From Hydractinia symbiolongicarpus (lineage: Eukaryota > Cnidaria > Hydrozoa > Anthoathecata > Hydractiniidae), in contig NC_079889.1 of assembly GCF_029227915.1 (NCBI RefSeq), positions 8,742,001-8,806,000 of the forward strand: a stretch of DNA of 64,000 nt, read 5' to 3'. The translations under genes and the position numbers were made by a program. Below the pieces are notes generated by a model. It worked only from the letters and a program-made list of their open reading frames with translations. It did not search any database and was not told the DNA's origin. Of the stretch, positions 48,634 through 60,425 are shown piece by piece (positions within the stretch are counted from its first letter, which is position 1; each line of letters starts with the position of its first letter).

Positions 48634-50447
48634 TTATCCCATTGCAATAAGCCCTTGTGATCTTGCATTAGCGTAGTTTGCAACTTCGTTCAACACTTGT
48701 TGATCTTTATCTTCAAAAATGTTCTCGTAATCAAGAAAGTAGTTGTAAAGTTTACCACTTCTCAATCTTTGGGACAAATCCTCCAACATATCCAGATAGC
48801 GATCTGCTAGTTTCTCTTCTGACCAGTCCAATTGTTTTTTTTCATTCATCCAAAATAGCTGGTGCTATAAAAAGATTATTAGGAATTCGTTAAGCTGGCA
48901 TCTTGTTTGTCCTTGCAATTTTTTCAATCATGGTTTGTTTTACTGATGTCTTAGTGCCATGTGATAAAAGAGTTAAAAAATATTTAACATTGTTTTAAAA
49001 AAATATTAAAGGCATTGGTGAAAGAAGTTTAGAAAGCTGTTGTAAGATTGATGCAGGGTTGATTATCTTTCATTTTACCTTGCAAAAATAATCGGACAGT
49101 TTGGTGTGTTAAAAAGATTCATAATTCAGTATTTAGCCTTATAGAATTGCACGCAAGACTTGCAAAAATGCTGTAAAACGCCTACTTTTAACACCATTGT
49201 TGATATTCCTGGAAGGTTATTTCCAGATCTTCCCAACCATGTCTGAAAATCTGCCTTTAACAATTTGTGGCATTGTCTGCGGCATCCTTTGTCGGCGTCA
49301 TCAATTCCGTTCATCAGAGCTTGACCAGCTTTAGAAACGGATATGTACCAGAACTTTAAATGTTTAGGTGTCAAGTGCAAACCAGCATTCAAAATTAATC
49401 TGATAAGCTTTGGTGACAAACAATTTCTTGTTTGTGGTCTTGGCCACCTATAATGACGCAGTGTAATTTTATCAGTTGCGATGGAGGCACATAAGTTTAT
49501 AGTAATATTCGGTAAACCTGGTGGTTTCATTCTTACGGTCAACGCTGGACCTTCAGCCTCCTGAAAAACGTCAAGGGTACCTAATAGAGAAAATTTTTAA
49601 TTGATTTTAGATTTTATCTATTATAATATCGATTATTTTTTCTACGAGCTTTTTAAAAAGCATCTATAAAACTTTTTAAAACATTGTTCTGTGCTCTCAC
49701 CCTCTACTTTCCCCTTTGCACACATGAGATCTTGATACAATTCTTCTTGAATTTCTCTCGGAACAACAGGTTCTCCCCGTTTTCTTTTAATTTCAACGTA
49801 TCCTTGAGGAATCAAGTAATATTTCCTTGTCACCTTCATAGGTACATTCAACTTAAGATTCTAAACGAACAGAAGACACTAGAGTATTGTTTTTAAATTA
49901 TCAAACGTTATTGAGCTCTCCAACATTTTAGTATATAAAATAATAATTTTATTTCAAAGACTAAAACTACATGAACAAAGATTACTTTTTGCGCTTGGTC
50001 AAAGTGCTGATACACTTCATTCTTTTCATAGTTCAGATGTAGTTTCTCCAACTGGAACTTTAAAGGCACGTCGAAGTCGAATTCATTGGCATGCAATTCC
50101 TTCGTTTTCGTAGAATAACTCCCTGATTTTTGAAACTGCTTTAGAAAAATGCCGTTGCCAAAGCAATCAGCCAGCGCTTCAAATACCTTTTGCACCTCTA
50201 ACCGTGCAACTTTACGATCAGATGCTTCCACAGTGATTTCTGCGTAACGATTCTTCAAAAAATCTAGTAAAATACTTTTTTGATGTTTGGTTTGCTTGTG
50301 ACGTAAACAATCTGATCGACGAGGGAATCTTTTCAAACATACGTCACATTCTGCACTTTCATGAAGATCATGGTCGTCCTCTTCATGATAAATAAGGTCC
50401 AACTCAGTTGAATAGACATTCTTACAACGTAAACACTTGTAATACAT
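48634..50447 (-). CDS. Zinc-finger cGAS-like/Mab-21 protein, copy C (415 aa), third catalytic Asp replaced by Asn
   Basis: Exons 49986-50447, 49701-49860, 49186-49580 and 48634-48864 form one open frame; donors are AAA/GTAATC, AGG/GTGAGA and AAA/GTAGGC with AG acceptors. Residues 5-26 and 34-55 are C2H2 fingers. The core keeps G109-S110 and E122-x-D124 (ANEFDFDVP), but the third metal-binding position reads ITINLCAS, giving N236 where copies B and D have Asp; the codon is AAC. The rest of the fold is intact: KFWYISVSKAGQALMNG, GCRRQCHKLLKADF, HQLFW and RLRSGKLYNYF. With one catalytic Asp lost, nucleotide synthesis would probably be impaired, so it may act as a decoy, ligand-binding regulator or scaffold; that role is inference. 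Exon 2 is 6 nt shorter than in B and D. The open frame argues that selection has kept the protein. Confidence 0.88.
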
Positions 50448-50455
50448 AATTACCT
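50448..50455 (-). promoter_or_regulatory. Conserved splice acceptor six bases before the ATG of copy C
   Basis: CATAG then GTAATT then ATG on the minus strand; same spacing as in copies B and D. Confidence 0.55.
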
Positions 50456-50459
50456 ATGA

Positions 50460-50590
50460 CAAACGAAATTTAATGTTAAAATTCGTTCTAGAACTAAAGT
50501 GATGTTCACCAGATTTTAGGTTATTTTAGGAAAATCTAAAACTTTTGATGATGTTACTGAAAAAGTGCTATTCCTAAATGGATTATCTCA
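50460..50590 (-). repeat. Fragment of the 0.8-1.5 kb MITE family upstream of copy C
   Basis: Contains ATTCGTTCTAGAACTAA and AAAACTTTTGATGATGTTAC, then TGAAAAAGTGCT, matching the interior of the 44.6-kb copy in diverged form. Confidence 0.4.
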
Positions 50591-50945
50591 CGGATGTTAT
50601 CGACTAGTTGCATAATATTTTTGAGATGTTTGTTATCATCCTTAAAAAGATTAGCCAGGTGACCAAGTGCTGCACACTAAGTGTACAGCGACCAGCAAAC
50701 TGGACAGCGGACTTTGTCTATGCGCTTTCTAACAAAATAAGTTTTCACCAAATGGCAAAAAATAAAAAATACCATAACCAAAAATTATGGTGTTTTTTGT
50801 GCGGTCTAAGAAAATTAGTATAAAAAATAAATTTAGATTAGCTATACTTTCTATGTTTTCAAATATACAGAAGATAATATGATGTCAATACGCAATATTA
50901 TCAATTTTGAACGAAAATTTGTACAGAAAATCAATAATATAATTC

Positions 50946-51053
50946 GTCTGTGACGAAAAATGCTAACCGCAATAGCGAGACACACGAGATGTAGTAAATA
51001 AAGGACGGACTAACCCGTAAATTTATCCATGGGCAACCGACTATTTTCTCACT
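50946..51053 (+). repeat. Diverged mini-Helitron remnant (copy 3)
   Basis: Contains TCTGTGACGAAAAATGCTAA, and later TAACCCGTAAATTTATCCATG then GGCAACCGACTA. These follow the order of the 56.7-kb mini-Helitron, but the 3' hairpin and CTAG are degraded. Confidence 0.45.
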
Positions 51054-51059
51054 TTTCTT

Positions 51060-53800
51060 GTTGTACAAAAAGATCTTTATGTTTTAAAAATTCCAGATTT
51101 TTCGGACTCGAACTTTTAAATTTCTAAAATTTTTGAACAAATTTTATAGTTTTGAGAAGCTAAATAACCCCGAGTTTTCAAATTATTAACTAGGCAAAAT
51201 TAAAAAAAAATCGAAAAAACCTATTTTTTTAGAAATGCATGGTAAGTGATTAATAATAATAATTAGGGATCTTAAATACTGTGCTAAATGTTATGTCTAA
51301 ATGTTTTTTTTTTACTTCTTCCATAGTATTCATTATTCCAGCATGAAGCAGCCGCAAAATATAATCCGAAAATCCAGTGGAAGTTATTCCTTAAAATAGA
51401 CAAGAAAATATCATTCCAAAACGTATTAAATGTTTTTCCTTGTTTTTTAAAGACTTCTGGCAATTCTCGATTTTGCGAACCCCCGATTTTTCGAACTTAA
51501 TTAATTAATAAGTCTAATAAATTAGTAAGAAAAATTAAGACGAAGATGCTGCTGTAACCCTTGAACTGTGAACATCTCTCAACCTATCATTCCTTTCTTC
51601 CACAGAAAAGGTTCTTGTACAAATCTGCTAAAACGATCTACAAAAAATAGCTTGTCACATCAATCAGGGTGAAAAATAGTATGCATATGCTGAATAGCAC
51701 TCCTCCAATAAAATGTACGAGTGTATGCGTTGAAAATTACTAACATTTCCACACTTTTTTCTTGAACAATAAAAAAAGCGTAAATTTTGAAACTATACCT
51801 AACACAATTTTTTTAACGGATTTGAAGAGGTTAGTCTAAACAACAAATTAGAAGTTTTAAATCGATGCCTTTTTTTTAACGAAGTTTTTTTTAACGAAGT
51901 TTTTTTGGTTTTTTACAAGATAGCCAAAGGGTAGCTCTTCTTGGTCTGTTTGGTTAAAATCAAAAATAGAATAATTTGGTTAAAAAAAAGAGTTATTGGT
52001 TTGAAACTCGACAAGGGCTAAATGACCCTATAGTTAAAGCAATTGGATCTTTTTGTCAATTTTTATGTTAATAAATATGTGGTCCATAAGCAAAAAAGAC
52101 AAACATTCGAGTCTAACGTCTAAAAAAATTTTATATTCTTGAATAAAATAATTATATAACTACTTTTTTGTATTCTTGGAATGTAAAATCTCCCCTTTTA
52201 TGGGACATAACTAGTAAGCTAAATAGATTTTCAATTTGATAGTACAGACCATTCTAAGTTCAGTAATCATTATTGATGCTTAGGCAGATGGAGTGAGTTT
52301 AGTTTTGGACCCCAGATCTTTAGCAGCGAAGAATATTATAATATATCGTTTAGGCTTTATTTTGTCATCTATCTTGGCATATCTTTATATTTGTTTATTT
52401 ATTATTATGTACTAACTCCTCCCCTTCAGACCTTATCCTGTTACATGCTTTAGCTAGCAAATGTTTGCATAACTTAGAACTGGCTAAAATAGCTGTTACC
52501 AATCTTGTCACGCCTGTCACAAATATTTTTAGCAACTTAATCCTTAATTATATAATTAAACAGGCTTATAACTCTAGCTAAGTTACGTCACGCCCTCCCG
52601 CCAAAAAAGAAAAGAAAAAAGGAAATATAGCTAATAACCGAATTACTCGTGTTTACTTATTGTAGACTAGTAATTTGAACCCGTGAAATAATCCACTAAT
52701 TGTCTTTTTAAAATTTATTGTGCTTCTTATCACAAAAATGTTTGTTAGGAATTTCATTAAGAAGGCTGGAAAAACGTTTTAAACGAAAACCCCTGAAGGA
52801 ATCCACTCAAGAACATTTAAAATTTATTTATGTTTTATATCACAAAGTGATTTGCTATCAATTTCAATAAAAAAGTACGAACAATGAATTAAAACTTTTG
52901 AACGAAATGGACAACAATAATAACGTTAATTGCTTGTGACTTTATCTGCACAATAATTTATAACAAAGCACTCATCACGGTAAATTTATATTATTAGGAC
53001 GCAATGAAATTCTTAACTAATTTTATTTTATCACATGATTTGTTCTAGCCAATCAAAATCGTCAACAAAACGTTTATAAAATACAGAACACTTTTATAGG
53101 GGATACATTACGCTTTTAAAGAAAATTATAAAAATATTATCCACTTTGCTTGTTACAGACACCCAGAAGTGGTGTATTATTATAGGGATGACATTTAACT
53201 TAATTTTGGTTATACATATTAAAACTAAGTATTTAGTGTTCTTATGGTACTAATGTCTTATAAACGGGATTTCATAAGTTTTTTAACCATAGTTAACAAA
53301 TACAAAAATGTTAAAATTCACCGACTTTTAGCCCTATTGGTTTAATATTCTATAAAATTTATCACAAATGGGGATTTGATTGTAGAATCCACATACTGCT
53401 AAATTTCCACTTCAATTTCAGTAGGAATAAACGACCTAAAACTGGAATAATTTAGCCAGTTAAAGTAGGCAACTTTGAATGGTGGTAACTCATGTTATAA
53501 GACGACCGCAATGGAAATGCTTTAAGTTTATAAAAGTTAAAAGTGATAATACCATATTAATATGTTCTCCTTCGTAACCTTTGTGAATCAAAATGTTCGG
53601 GTTTATCTTGGTAAGCTTCAAAATTCCCTTTATTATTTTTAATTAATTATTAACTTTTAATCAATATTATGTTTCCGTATTCTCATGTTCTTACATTTTT
53701 TAACATTATTCTAATGTTAATTGCTTAACAATTGTTATTAAACGTGCTTATAAAAAATATTTTAGTACAAAAAATGAAAAACATCAACATGCTTGATATT
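51060..53800. other. Non-coding stretch with pogo-like end sequences
   Basis: Two blocks resemble the TCGA-rich ends of pogo/Tigger elements: GATTTTTCGGACTCGAAC near 51.10 kb and CTCGATTTTGCGAACCC then GATTTTTCGAACTTAATTAA near 51.47 kb. No transposase is readable. The rest (51.6-53.8 kb) is AT-rich without a recognisable gene. Confidence 0.3.
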
Positions 53801-53804
53801 TTTA

Positions 53805-55200
53805 ATGCTAAGTTTCAAGACTCTGTTTTTACTTCGGCAAATTAAAAGTTTTAGCGTTTAATTTTTGTTAGTTGTCGTGCTCGTTTTATTTTACCATGAC
53901 AGAGGGGACAATGAAATTTTTCCTTTGCGTTATATAATTCCATGATTGATAGAGTTTTCTACGACAGATGATTCTGCTTTTTCCTGTTCATTTCTATTTT
54001 CCCTATATTCTTTGCTAAATAATACTGTTGTCTAATAGCCATTTGAAAAATATTGTTTTGAAAGCAGAATACTTTTACGTTATATGAAAACTTCCCGTTA
54101 CTTACTTACTTACCTAAATCTAACTAAATAACTTTTTTCGTAACGTCAAAGTAGACAAAAAATCTTTTTTAAAATAAAATGAAATTTATATCAGAACTTT
54201 TTTCATATTTTGCTAGTTAGTTGTTATTAAAATGTGAATAACATGTGCAGCTACTTTCATATACTTTAAGTATAATTTTCATCTTTTATTTTTTATTCTA
54301 AATTTATTATCGTGTTACTCGTGGCCTATTATATCCTCTATTTTTGCAAAGAACAGGTAATTCGGTTTTGATTCTCTTTTAGGTTAGAATTCGCATCATT
54401 TTTTTATTTATTTTTGAAGTCACGCAATTAAAATCTACTTTGCTAAGATCAAATACTTTAGCATAAAAAGCAGAATGCAAATAAGACAAAATTAAAAAGC
54501 AAAGTTTTCACAACTATATTCAATTTCTTTTTTTTTTTTGTATTTTTTTGTATTTTTTTTTTTTTTTTTTAATTTCGACAAAAATAGAGATGGTATTCCT
54601 CGGAAATTGTTTTATAAAGAATGCTTATAATTAATATTCAATACAAAATAAACACGATTTTTGATAAAAATTGAGAATTTACTGGTGATGATATTTCCAC
54701 TACCTAAAGCCCATTTAATTCATCACAAAATATATATGTTAAATTTGGACGAGCAGCTCCTAAACTAGTATTCAATAATTCGAATAAATAATTCAATGTT
54801 AGTTGTTAAATTAGAAAGAATCGTTCTTGCAAAGACAAAATAAGAACATCAATCATTTACAAGAACAAAAAAAAGAAAGGAAGCAACTCACTCGAAATGT
54901 TTAGCGCAAAGCTTCAAGACTCTGTCTTCACTTCGGCAAATTCCCAATATATGGTTTGATTTTTATGCGCTTCCCTTTATATATTTTGAACGTGCATCAT
55001 ATTTTCCCCTTTTTTCAATGAATATCGATTAATAGTATTTTAGAAAAATAGAGAATATCTATTTTATAGAATATCTATTATAAGGGGAAAATGAAATTCT
55101 TCCTTTAAATTATATACTAATCTCATTTTTCCCTTTTTTCAATGTCTATTTTACACGGCATGTTCCTGTTACAGGTTTTGTTCTGCATGTTCATTCCTAT
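53805..55200 (+). repeat. Two further copies of the 43.2-kb dispersed repeat
   Basis: Near 53.81 kb: TAAGTTTCAAGACTCTG, then TTTTTACTTCGGCAAATTAA, then ACAGAGGGGACAATGAAA. Near 54.91 kb: GCAAAGCTTCAAGACTCTG, then TCTTCACTTCGGCAAATTCC, TTTATATATTTTGAAC and CATCATATTTTCCCC, followed at about 55.08 kb by a TAAGGGGAAAATGAAATTC block. No coding frame. Confidence 0.5.
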
Positions 55201-55473
55201 TTTCCCTATATTCATCTCTAGCGACTTATAATAATACCTGATAAAATAATACTTCGGCTAATAGTTATTAAAAAATCGTATTACAATTAAAAGCTTTTTA
55301 CTTTCAACTTTTTAAAAAAAATTTTTTAGCAGAGTTGATTGAATTATTTGTTTGAACACAACAACTTGTTTACTTTATTACTGCTATGATTTGACCAACA
55401 TATATAACACATCATTGAATTTCAATCCTATACTGTAAAATCATAAGCCTCTTGTTCAAATCTTTAAATCGCT

Positions 55474-56030
55474 TTAACCCTATTATACCTGAGCTTGTTT
55501 GACCTTTGTAACCCTGGGAAAGGGGACAAAGTGCCCACGGGTCATAAATCCTGAACCACTTAGGCTTAAGTGATGAAACTTTGCTCAATTGCAGAATGTC
55601 TTAGTACAAACTTATTCCAGGTAAAAAAATTGAAGGCGTCATAGGGATCAGAAATGACGTCATGTATGTATAAATTTTTCTGGTCTTGATAATGCAAAAA
55701 TTCTGGTCTGCATTATATACACGTTATGGTATGTATCCATGGTAACCCAAAAACATCCATTAGCATATATAAAACTATTTTGTAACAAAACAACGCAACA
55801 AAACTGTTTTATATTGACTTGCTGAAAAAAAATCAAAAAAAAAAACAGACCATGAATTCAAAAATGGCGGGAATTTCCAGGAAATTAAAAATTTTTTGAT
55901 GGAATCTATAATAAAATTTAGGAAAAGTCACCAAATTTTAACATTCAATGTCATGCACCAAAAGAGATATGCCCATTTGAAATTGACACAGGCACTTTGT
56001 GCCCCCCCCACCCAGGTATAACAGGGTTAA
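55474..56030. mobile_element. piggyBac-like MITE with perfect TTAA flanks
   Basis: Left end TTAA-CCCTATTATACCTG; right end CAGGTATAACAGGG-TTAA. TTAA is present on both sides, as expected for a piggyBac-type target duplication. Subterminal blocks also mirror each other (ACAAAGTGCCC on the left, GGCACTTTGTGCCC on the right). No transposase frame inside; the 62-codon minus frame at 55938-56126 only overlaps the right end. Confidence 0.75.
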
Positions 56031-56746
56031 GTAACAATGACGCATCATCTGCACGAGCGCCCCTCTCTTGCGACAGGTACTCTGAGCCATTTCGAATAGC
56101 AAACCGAAAACTTTTTTTGTGTTCATTAAAAAAATAGCTATGTTTTATAGTATTTACGGGAGGTCTTCATTAATGAGTGTTAAAAGAACAATAAGCATGT
56201 TGTAAAATTTAAGTTTTGGTAGGAACATTAATAAAGGGACGTTTGGAATAAATGAGAGTGTATACGTATTGCGTTAAGTTTATTCTTTTTACATCAACTA
56301 AGATATTTTTACCTTTCTGGTGAAAAAATAGGCTTATAAATTTTAAGTTTGTATAAAATGTGATGTACTTTTATAAATTTGAGAAATCATAACTCGACGA
56401 AATGGACGAAACGTTTTTGTATTAGCTACATTCTTTAACAAGCAATTCGTGTTTAGCACTCTTGGAAGGCCTGTCTTTCTTATAAAGTAGTAATGAAAAC
56501 AAAGTATTTTTATTTTAGCAAGCATATGCAATTTTATTTTGTTGTGATAAATTACATATAAAATGTGTGCAAAATTAAACTTTGACCAGGTAAAAATTTT
56601 TATGAGAAAAAGCATTTATGCGCGAATTCAAAGCTAATTCGTTTTTCCCCTAAAAATAATAAAAAATACGAACGCCTTTTGCACACCTCATATATACATT
56701 TATAGAAACTATAATAAAATTAAATAAACATTTAAAGCATTCAGAA
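56031..56746. other. Non-coding gap
   Basis: AT-rich; the 90-codon minus frame at 56343-56615 is unrecognised. Confidence 0.35.
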
Positions 56747-56856
56747 TCTATATTATAATGCCCGTATAGGTCTGTCCGTCCGTCCGTCTGTCACGAAAAA
56801 TGGTAGCTTAGCTGCGACGGGCGAACCCGTGGATTTTTCCACGCGCCAACGACTAG
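56747..56856 (+). mobile_element. Mini-Helitron (110 bp), copy 2
   Basis: Starts TCTATATTATAATGCCCG after an A, has a GTCCGTCC run and TGTCACGAAAAATGGTAGC, then the hairpin CGTGGATTTTTCCACG, the spacer CGCCAACGA and CTAG. The base after CTAG is G instead of the usual T. It matches the 20.5-kb copy in reverse orientation. Confidence 0.7.
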
Positions 56857-57375
56857 GATATTAAAAATTACATAGATAGTACAACCATTTAACATTACAA
56901 ATGCTATTTCTTGAAAATCTATTTCAACGTCTGTTATTCCACTAAGTGGAACATTAAGTATAGTTACTAAATGGAAAAATGTGCTTTTCGTTGCCTCCCG
57001 AAGTTTTCATCGATAAAAAACTGATGGCTAATTTCAGCTAAGATTTTAAATTAATCAGAGTGGAAGATTCATTAATGTAGTGAAAATAAGATTTGCAGTT
57101 CTTTTGTTGACCAAAACCAGACAATCTTTAAAAAGTCTTCCGTATAACGTATTTGTTGTTGTTGGTCGAAATTGTGATATCACAATGACAAGTAAGCACG
57201 CTTCAACTTTATTCGTCCTCCTAACAAACAGACACAAATACATCCCGAAATTTATGAAAATGCAGGCCCGATAAACAGTCAAATATTTTTCCATTGATTG
57301 ATCGTAAATAAAACATGGTTATAATCTTCCAATAGAAGCAACTGCTTATTTATGATGTGAATGCTTTCAAATCCC
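56857..57375. other. Intergenic, downstream of sensor copy D
   Basis: The overlapping 79- and 64-codon frames on opposite strands at 57055-57294 look like chance. No repeat recognised. Confidence 0.35.
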
Positions 57376-59216
57376 TTAACCCATCATTGCAAGTTCTTGT
57401 CTTCTCGCATCAACCAAATTGGCTAATTGATTCAACACCTGAAGATCTCTATCCTGGAGAATATTTTCGTAATCTTTAAAATAGTTGTATAAAATTCCAC
57501 TTCTTAATCGTTTGCCCAAATCTTCCAACATGTCTAAGTAGCGTTCTGCAGTCTTTGTGGGAGACCAGTCTAGTTTAGGATTGTCCTCGTTGAACCAAAA
57601 GAGCTGATGCTGGATAAAATAGACGGTTTATCATAAAAAAAGAAATTAAAAAAGTGCTTTTTGAGCCAAAATTATTGATCTGTTGTAACACAGAAATCTG
57701 ACTATGTTCTACTTATATTCTTGCGAGTATAGAAATCCCCTTTTGAAATTTGTAAGAACAGCTAAATTCCCTGTAGCTCTTATTGACTTGTCAAAAAATT
57801 AAACATTAATTTTATTAACTTTACCTTAAAAATCATTGTCGATATTCCTGGTAAATTATTACTGGATCTTCCTAACCAAGTCTGGAAATCAGCTTTTAAA
57901 AGTTTATGGCATTTTTTTCTGCAGCCATTATCGTTAGAATCTATACCGTTCATTAGTGCCTGTCCAGTTCTGGAAACAGAAATGTACCAAAACTTCGGAT
58001 TCTTTGGAATGAGATGGAGCCCAGCATCATTAATAGATTTAATTAATTTCTTTGTTAAACCAATTTTAGTTTTTTCCCTTGGCCATTTATAATCACTTAG
58101 TGTAACTTGATTTGTGGAGATAGATGCTGACAGATCAACCGTTATGTGAGGAAGGCCAGGTTTCTTTATTTTAACTGTCAGCGCTGGACCTTTAGGTTCT
58201 TTAAGAACATCTACAATACCTAAAAAAAGTTAAAACGAATAAACATCCATAAATGTTATAACGTTTAATCTCTTACCACAACTCGGGGCATAATTTGTTG
58301 CGAAAGGCCGTGTTTTAGCTATTATAAGTAAAAATGACTAAATGGACAAATAGCAGCACTTATCCCGTACTCAAAAGCCGGTGAGTCCTTATACACAACA
58401 AAATAAACAGATATTTTCAAAAAGGGTAACGTATCTTACCATCTACATTTTTTATAGCACATAGTAAATTTGTATAAAGTTCTTCTTGGATGATTCTAGG
58501 CACAATTTTTTCGCCATCTTCAGTTACAACTTCCACATAACCCTGGGGAATTCCCTCCCAACTTCTCGTGTCAACTACCTTCATAGGGACATTCAAGTTA
58601 AGCGTCTAAATAAAAGATGAAGATTTGTATATGTCAATATTATAATAACAAACATTGACCAATTTTAACATTAAATTAACATTGATACTTGTCCGTTAGT
58701 AGTGATTATAAATTTTCGGCTTTCTGAAAATTTGTCTTTATTTCTTACCTTCTGTCTTTGGGTAAAATGATAAAAGACTTTCTTTCCTTCTCGGTTTAAA
58801 TGCAACTTCTCCAAGCAGAACCTCAAGGGTACATCGAAGTCGAACTCATCTGCGTGCAAAACTTTAGTGTCCGTTGAATAACTTCCAGACTTTCTGAAAT
58901 TATTGGAAAATATCCCATCGCCAAAGTATTTTCCAAGTTCATCAAATACCTTCTGAACTTCCCTTCGAGCAATTTTGCGAGAAGCAGGTTCTACGATTAT
59001 TCCACGATAGCGTTCTTCCAAAAACTCCACCAGATGGTTAGTTTCATGTTCCAGTTGCTGGTGGCGTATGAAGGTAGATTTTCGTTCAAATTGTTTTTTG
59101 CAAATTTTACATTTCTTTGGCTTAATTATCTCATGATCATCTTCCTCATGATATATTCTGTGAAGTTCAGTTTGAAATTTCTTTTTACAGCTTGATAATT
59201 TACATTTAAAATACAT
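57376..59216 (-). CDS. Zinc-finger cGAS-like/Mab-21 nucleotidyltransferase, copy D (420 aa, intact)
   Basis: Exons 58749-59216, 58440-58605, 57825-58219 and 57376-57609 join in frame; donors are AAG/GTAAGA, ATG/GTAAGA and AAG/GTAAAG. Finger 1 is C-x4-C-x12-H-x4-H, two residues wider than in B and C; finger 2 is standard. The core has G111-S112, E124-x-D126 (ADEFDFDVP) and the third acid D240 (ITVDLSAS), so all three metal ligands are present. Further blocks: KFWYISVSRTGQALMNG, GCRKKCHKLLKADF, HQLFW and RLRSGILYNYF. It is closer to B than to C, judging by exon 1 (both end FTQRQK) and the identical 166-nt exon 2. Its introns are short (215, 220 and 143 bp), while B's third intron is 823 bp. Expected to make a nucleotide second messenger on ligand binding; ligand and product cannot be read from sequence. 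Confidence 0.9.
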
Positions 59217-59224
59217 GATTATCT
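59217..59224 (-). promoter_or_regulatory. Conserved splice acceptor six bases before the ATG of copy D
   Basis: TTTAG then ATAATC then ATG on the minus strand, nearly identical to copy B (ATAAAC). Confidence 0.6.
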
Positions 59225-60207
59225 AAATAAACAATATCATATATATAGAAAACCGAAATGTAGAGTGGGCGTGCGGAGTACATTTCAGAACATTTTATTT
59301 CTTGGGTGTGAAAGAAGCTTAGCACTCGTTTGTGCCTTTAATACATAATATGTTTCAAAAAACAATCTCGGACTGAACAATGTTATTAATGAACTTAAAA
59401 CTTGAGCTAATCAAGATCTGTCGTTTATAAACGTTCTATGGTTTTTGTTCTTATATGAAATTGTCTAGCGTGACAGTAAACACTGTTCCGTTTGGTTTTA
59501 AATTTTTAAAATCTTTTCTTTTTTTCTGAAACTTTTATTAAAAAAAGTGTTTAACCAACCCACCTTACCCAATGTTCAAACTATGTCTTTTCGTTAGCAA
59601 ATATTGATAGGTTAGCCTAGCTCTTATATTTATGCACTTTGATAAATCAATCTTAGTTTTCCCTTTTTCATGATTAAGGGGAAAAGTTGGTAGCTAATAA
59701 TGATTTTTATGTTGCTGCAGGTTGATTTTACGGGGAGAGTTCCCACATCTTATAAACAGTTAAAGTTTATTTATTCCAAATTTTCTCTTATGACCACCTA
59801 TTAATCATCCAATACAATGGTTTGTTAGTATTTAAATACCCTCAAGTTATTGGGAAAAGCTTGCTGCAAAAGCATATATTTAAGCTTTTGTAATATAACA
59901 ATCAATTTTACAAAAAGTTTACCTTTAAAATTGACTTTCTTCTTCTAATGCATCCAAGAAATTCTCCAAATTTAATCCTCGCAAAAGATTTTTTTTGCAA
60001 AATTTGTCACTAAAATATTTAAGAAAGGCAGTTAGTAGATAGCATGTTTTTTTATATAAAGGTCTGGTTTTGTAAAAGTTTTAAAGGTAGTGTTCTAACA
60101 TGGGCCATGGTCCTCCCACAAGACCTTGAGAGAAGACCAAGGTCCCAAGGAGAAACGTAGCCAAAACAGTAAGTAGCGAAATTAACTTTTTTTCTCTTCA
60201 TGACGTA
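59225..60207. other. Upstream flank of copy D
   Basis: Contains a fragment of the MITE family near 59.35-59.39 kb (TAATATGTTTCAAAAAACA then TCTCGGACTGAACAATGTTA). No gene recognised. Confidence 0.35.
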
Positions 60208-60386
60208 CATACTTAAAAGTAAAAGATGCAACTAATCCCATAATTACATCCATATGGCCGACTTTTGTTCTTCTAGCGACAGTATTCAATTCCTAAAATT
60301 CAAAAAGGGGGTAGTTTAACAATTACAAATATCTTAAAACACGCTCAGCCTTGAGGAGGATTTAAAGGCAGGGGAAAAAGAGAGCA

Positions 60387-60425
60387 TATACCATCGATAC
60401 ATGATCAACATGTATCGATGGTATA
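60387..60425. repeat. Perfect 17-bp-arm palindrome in unit 1
   Basis: TATACCATCGATACATG and CATGTATCGATGGTATA are exact inverted repeats around ATCAA. In unit 2 (about 61.89-61.93 kb) the left arm has changed to CCATGATACACATG while the right arm is kept. Confidence 0.9.
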
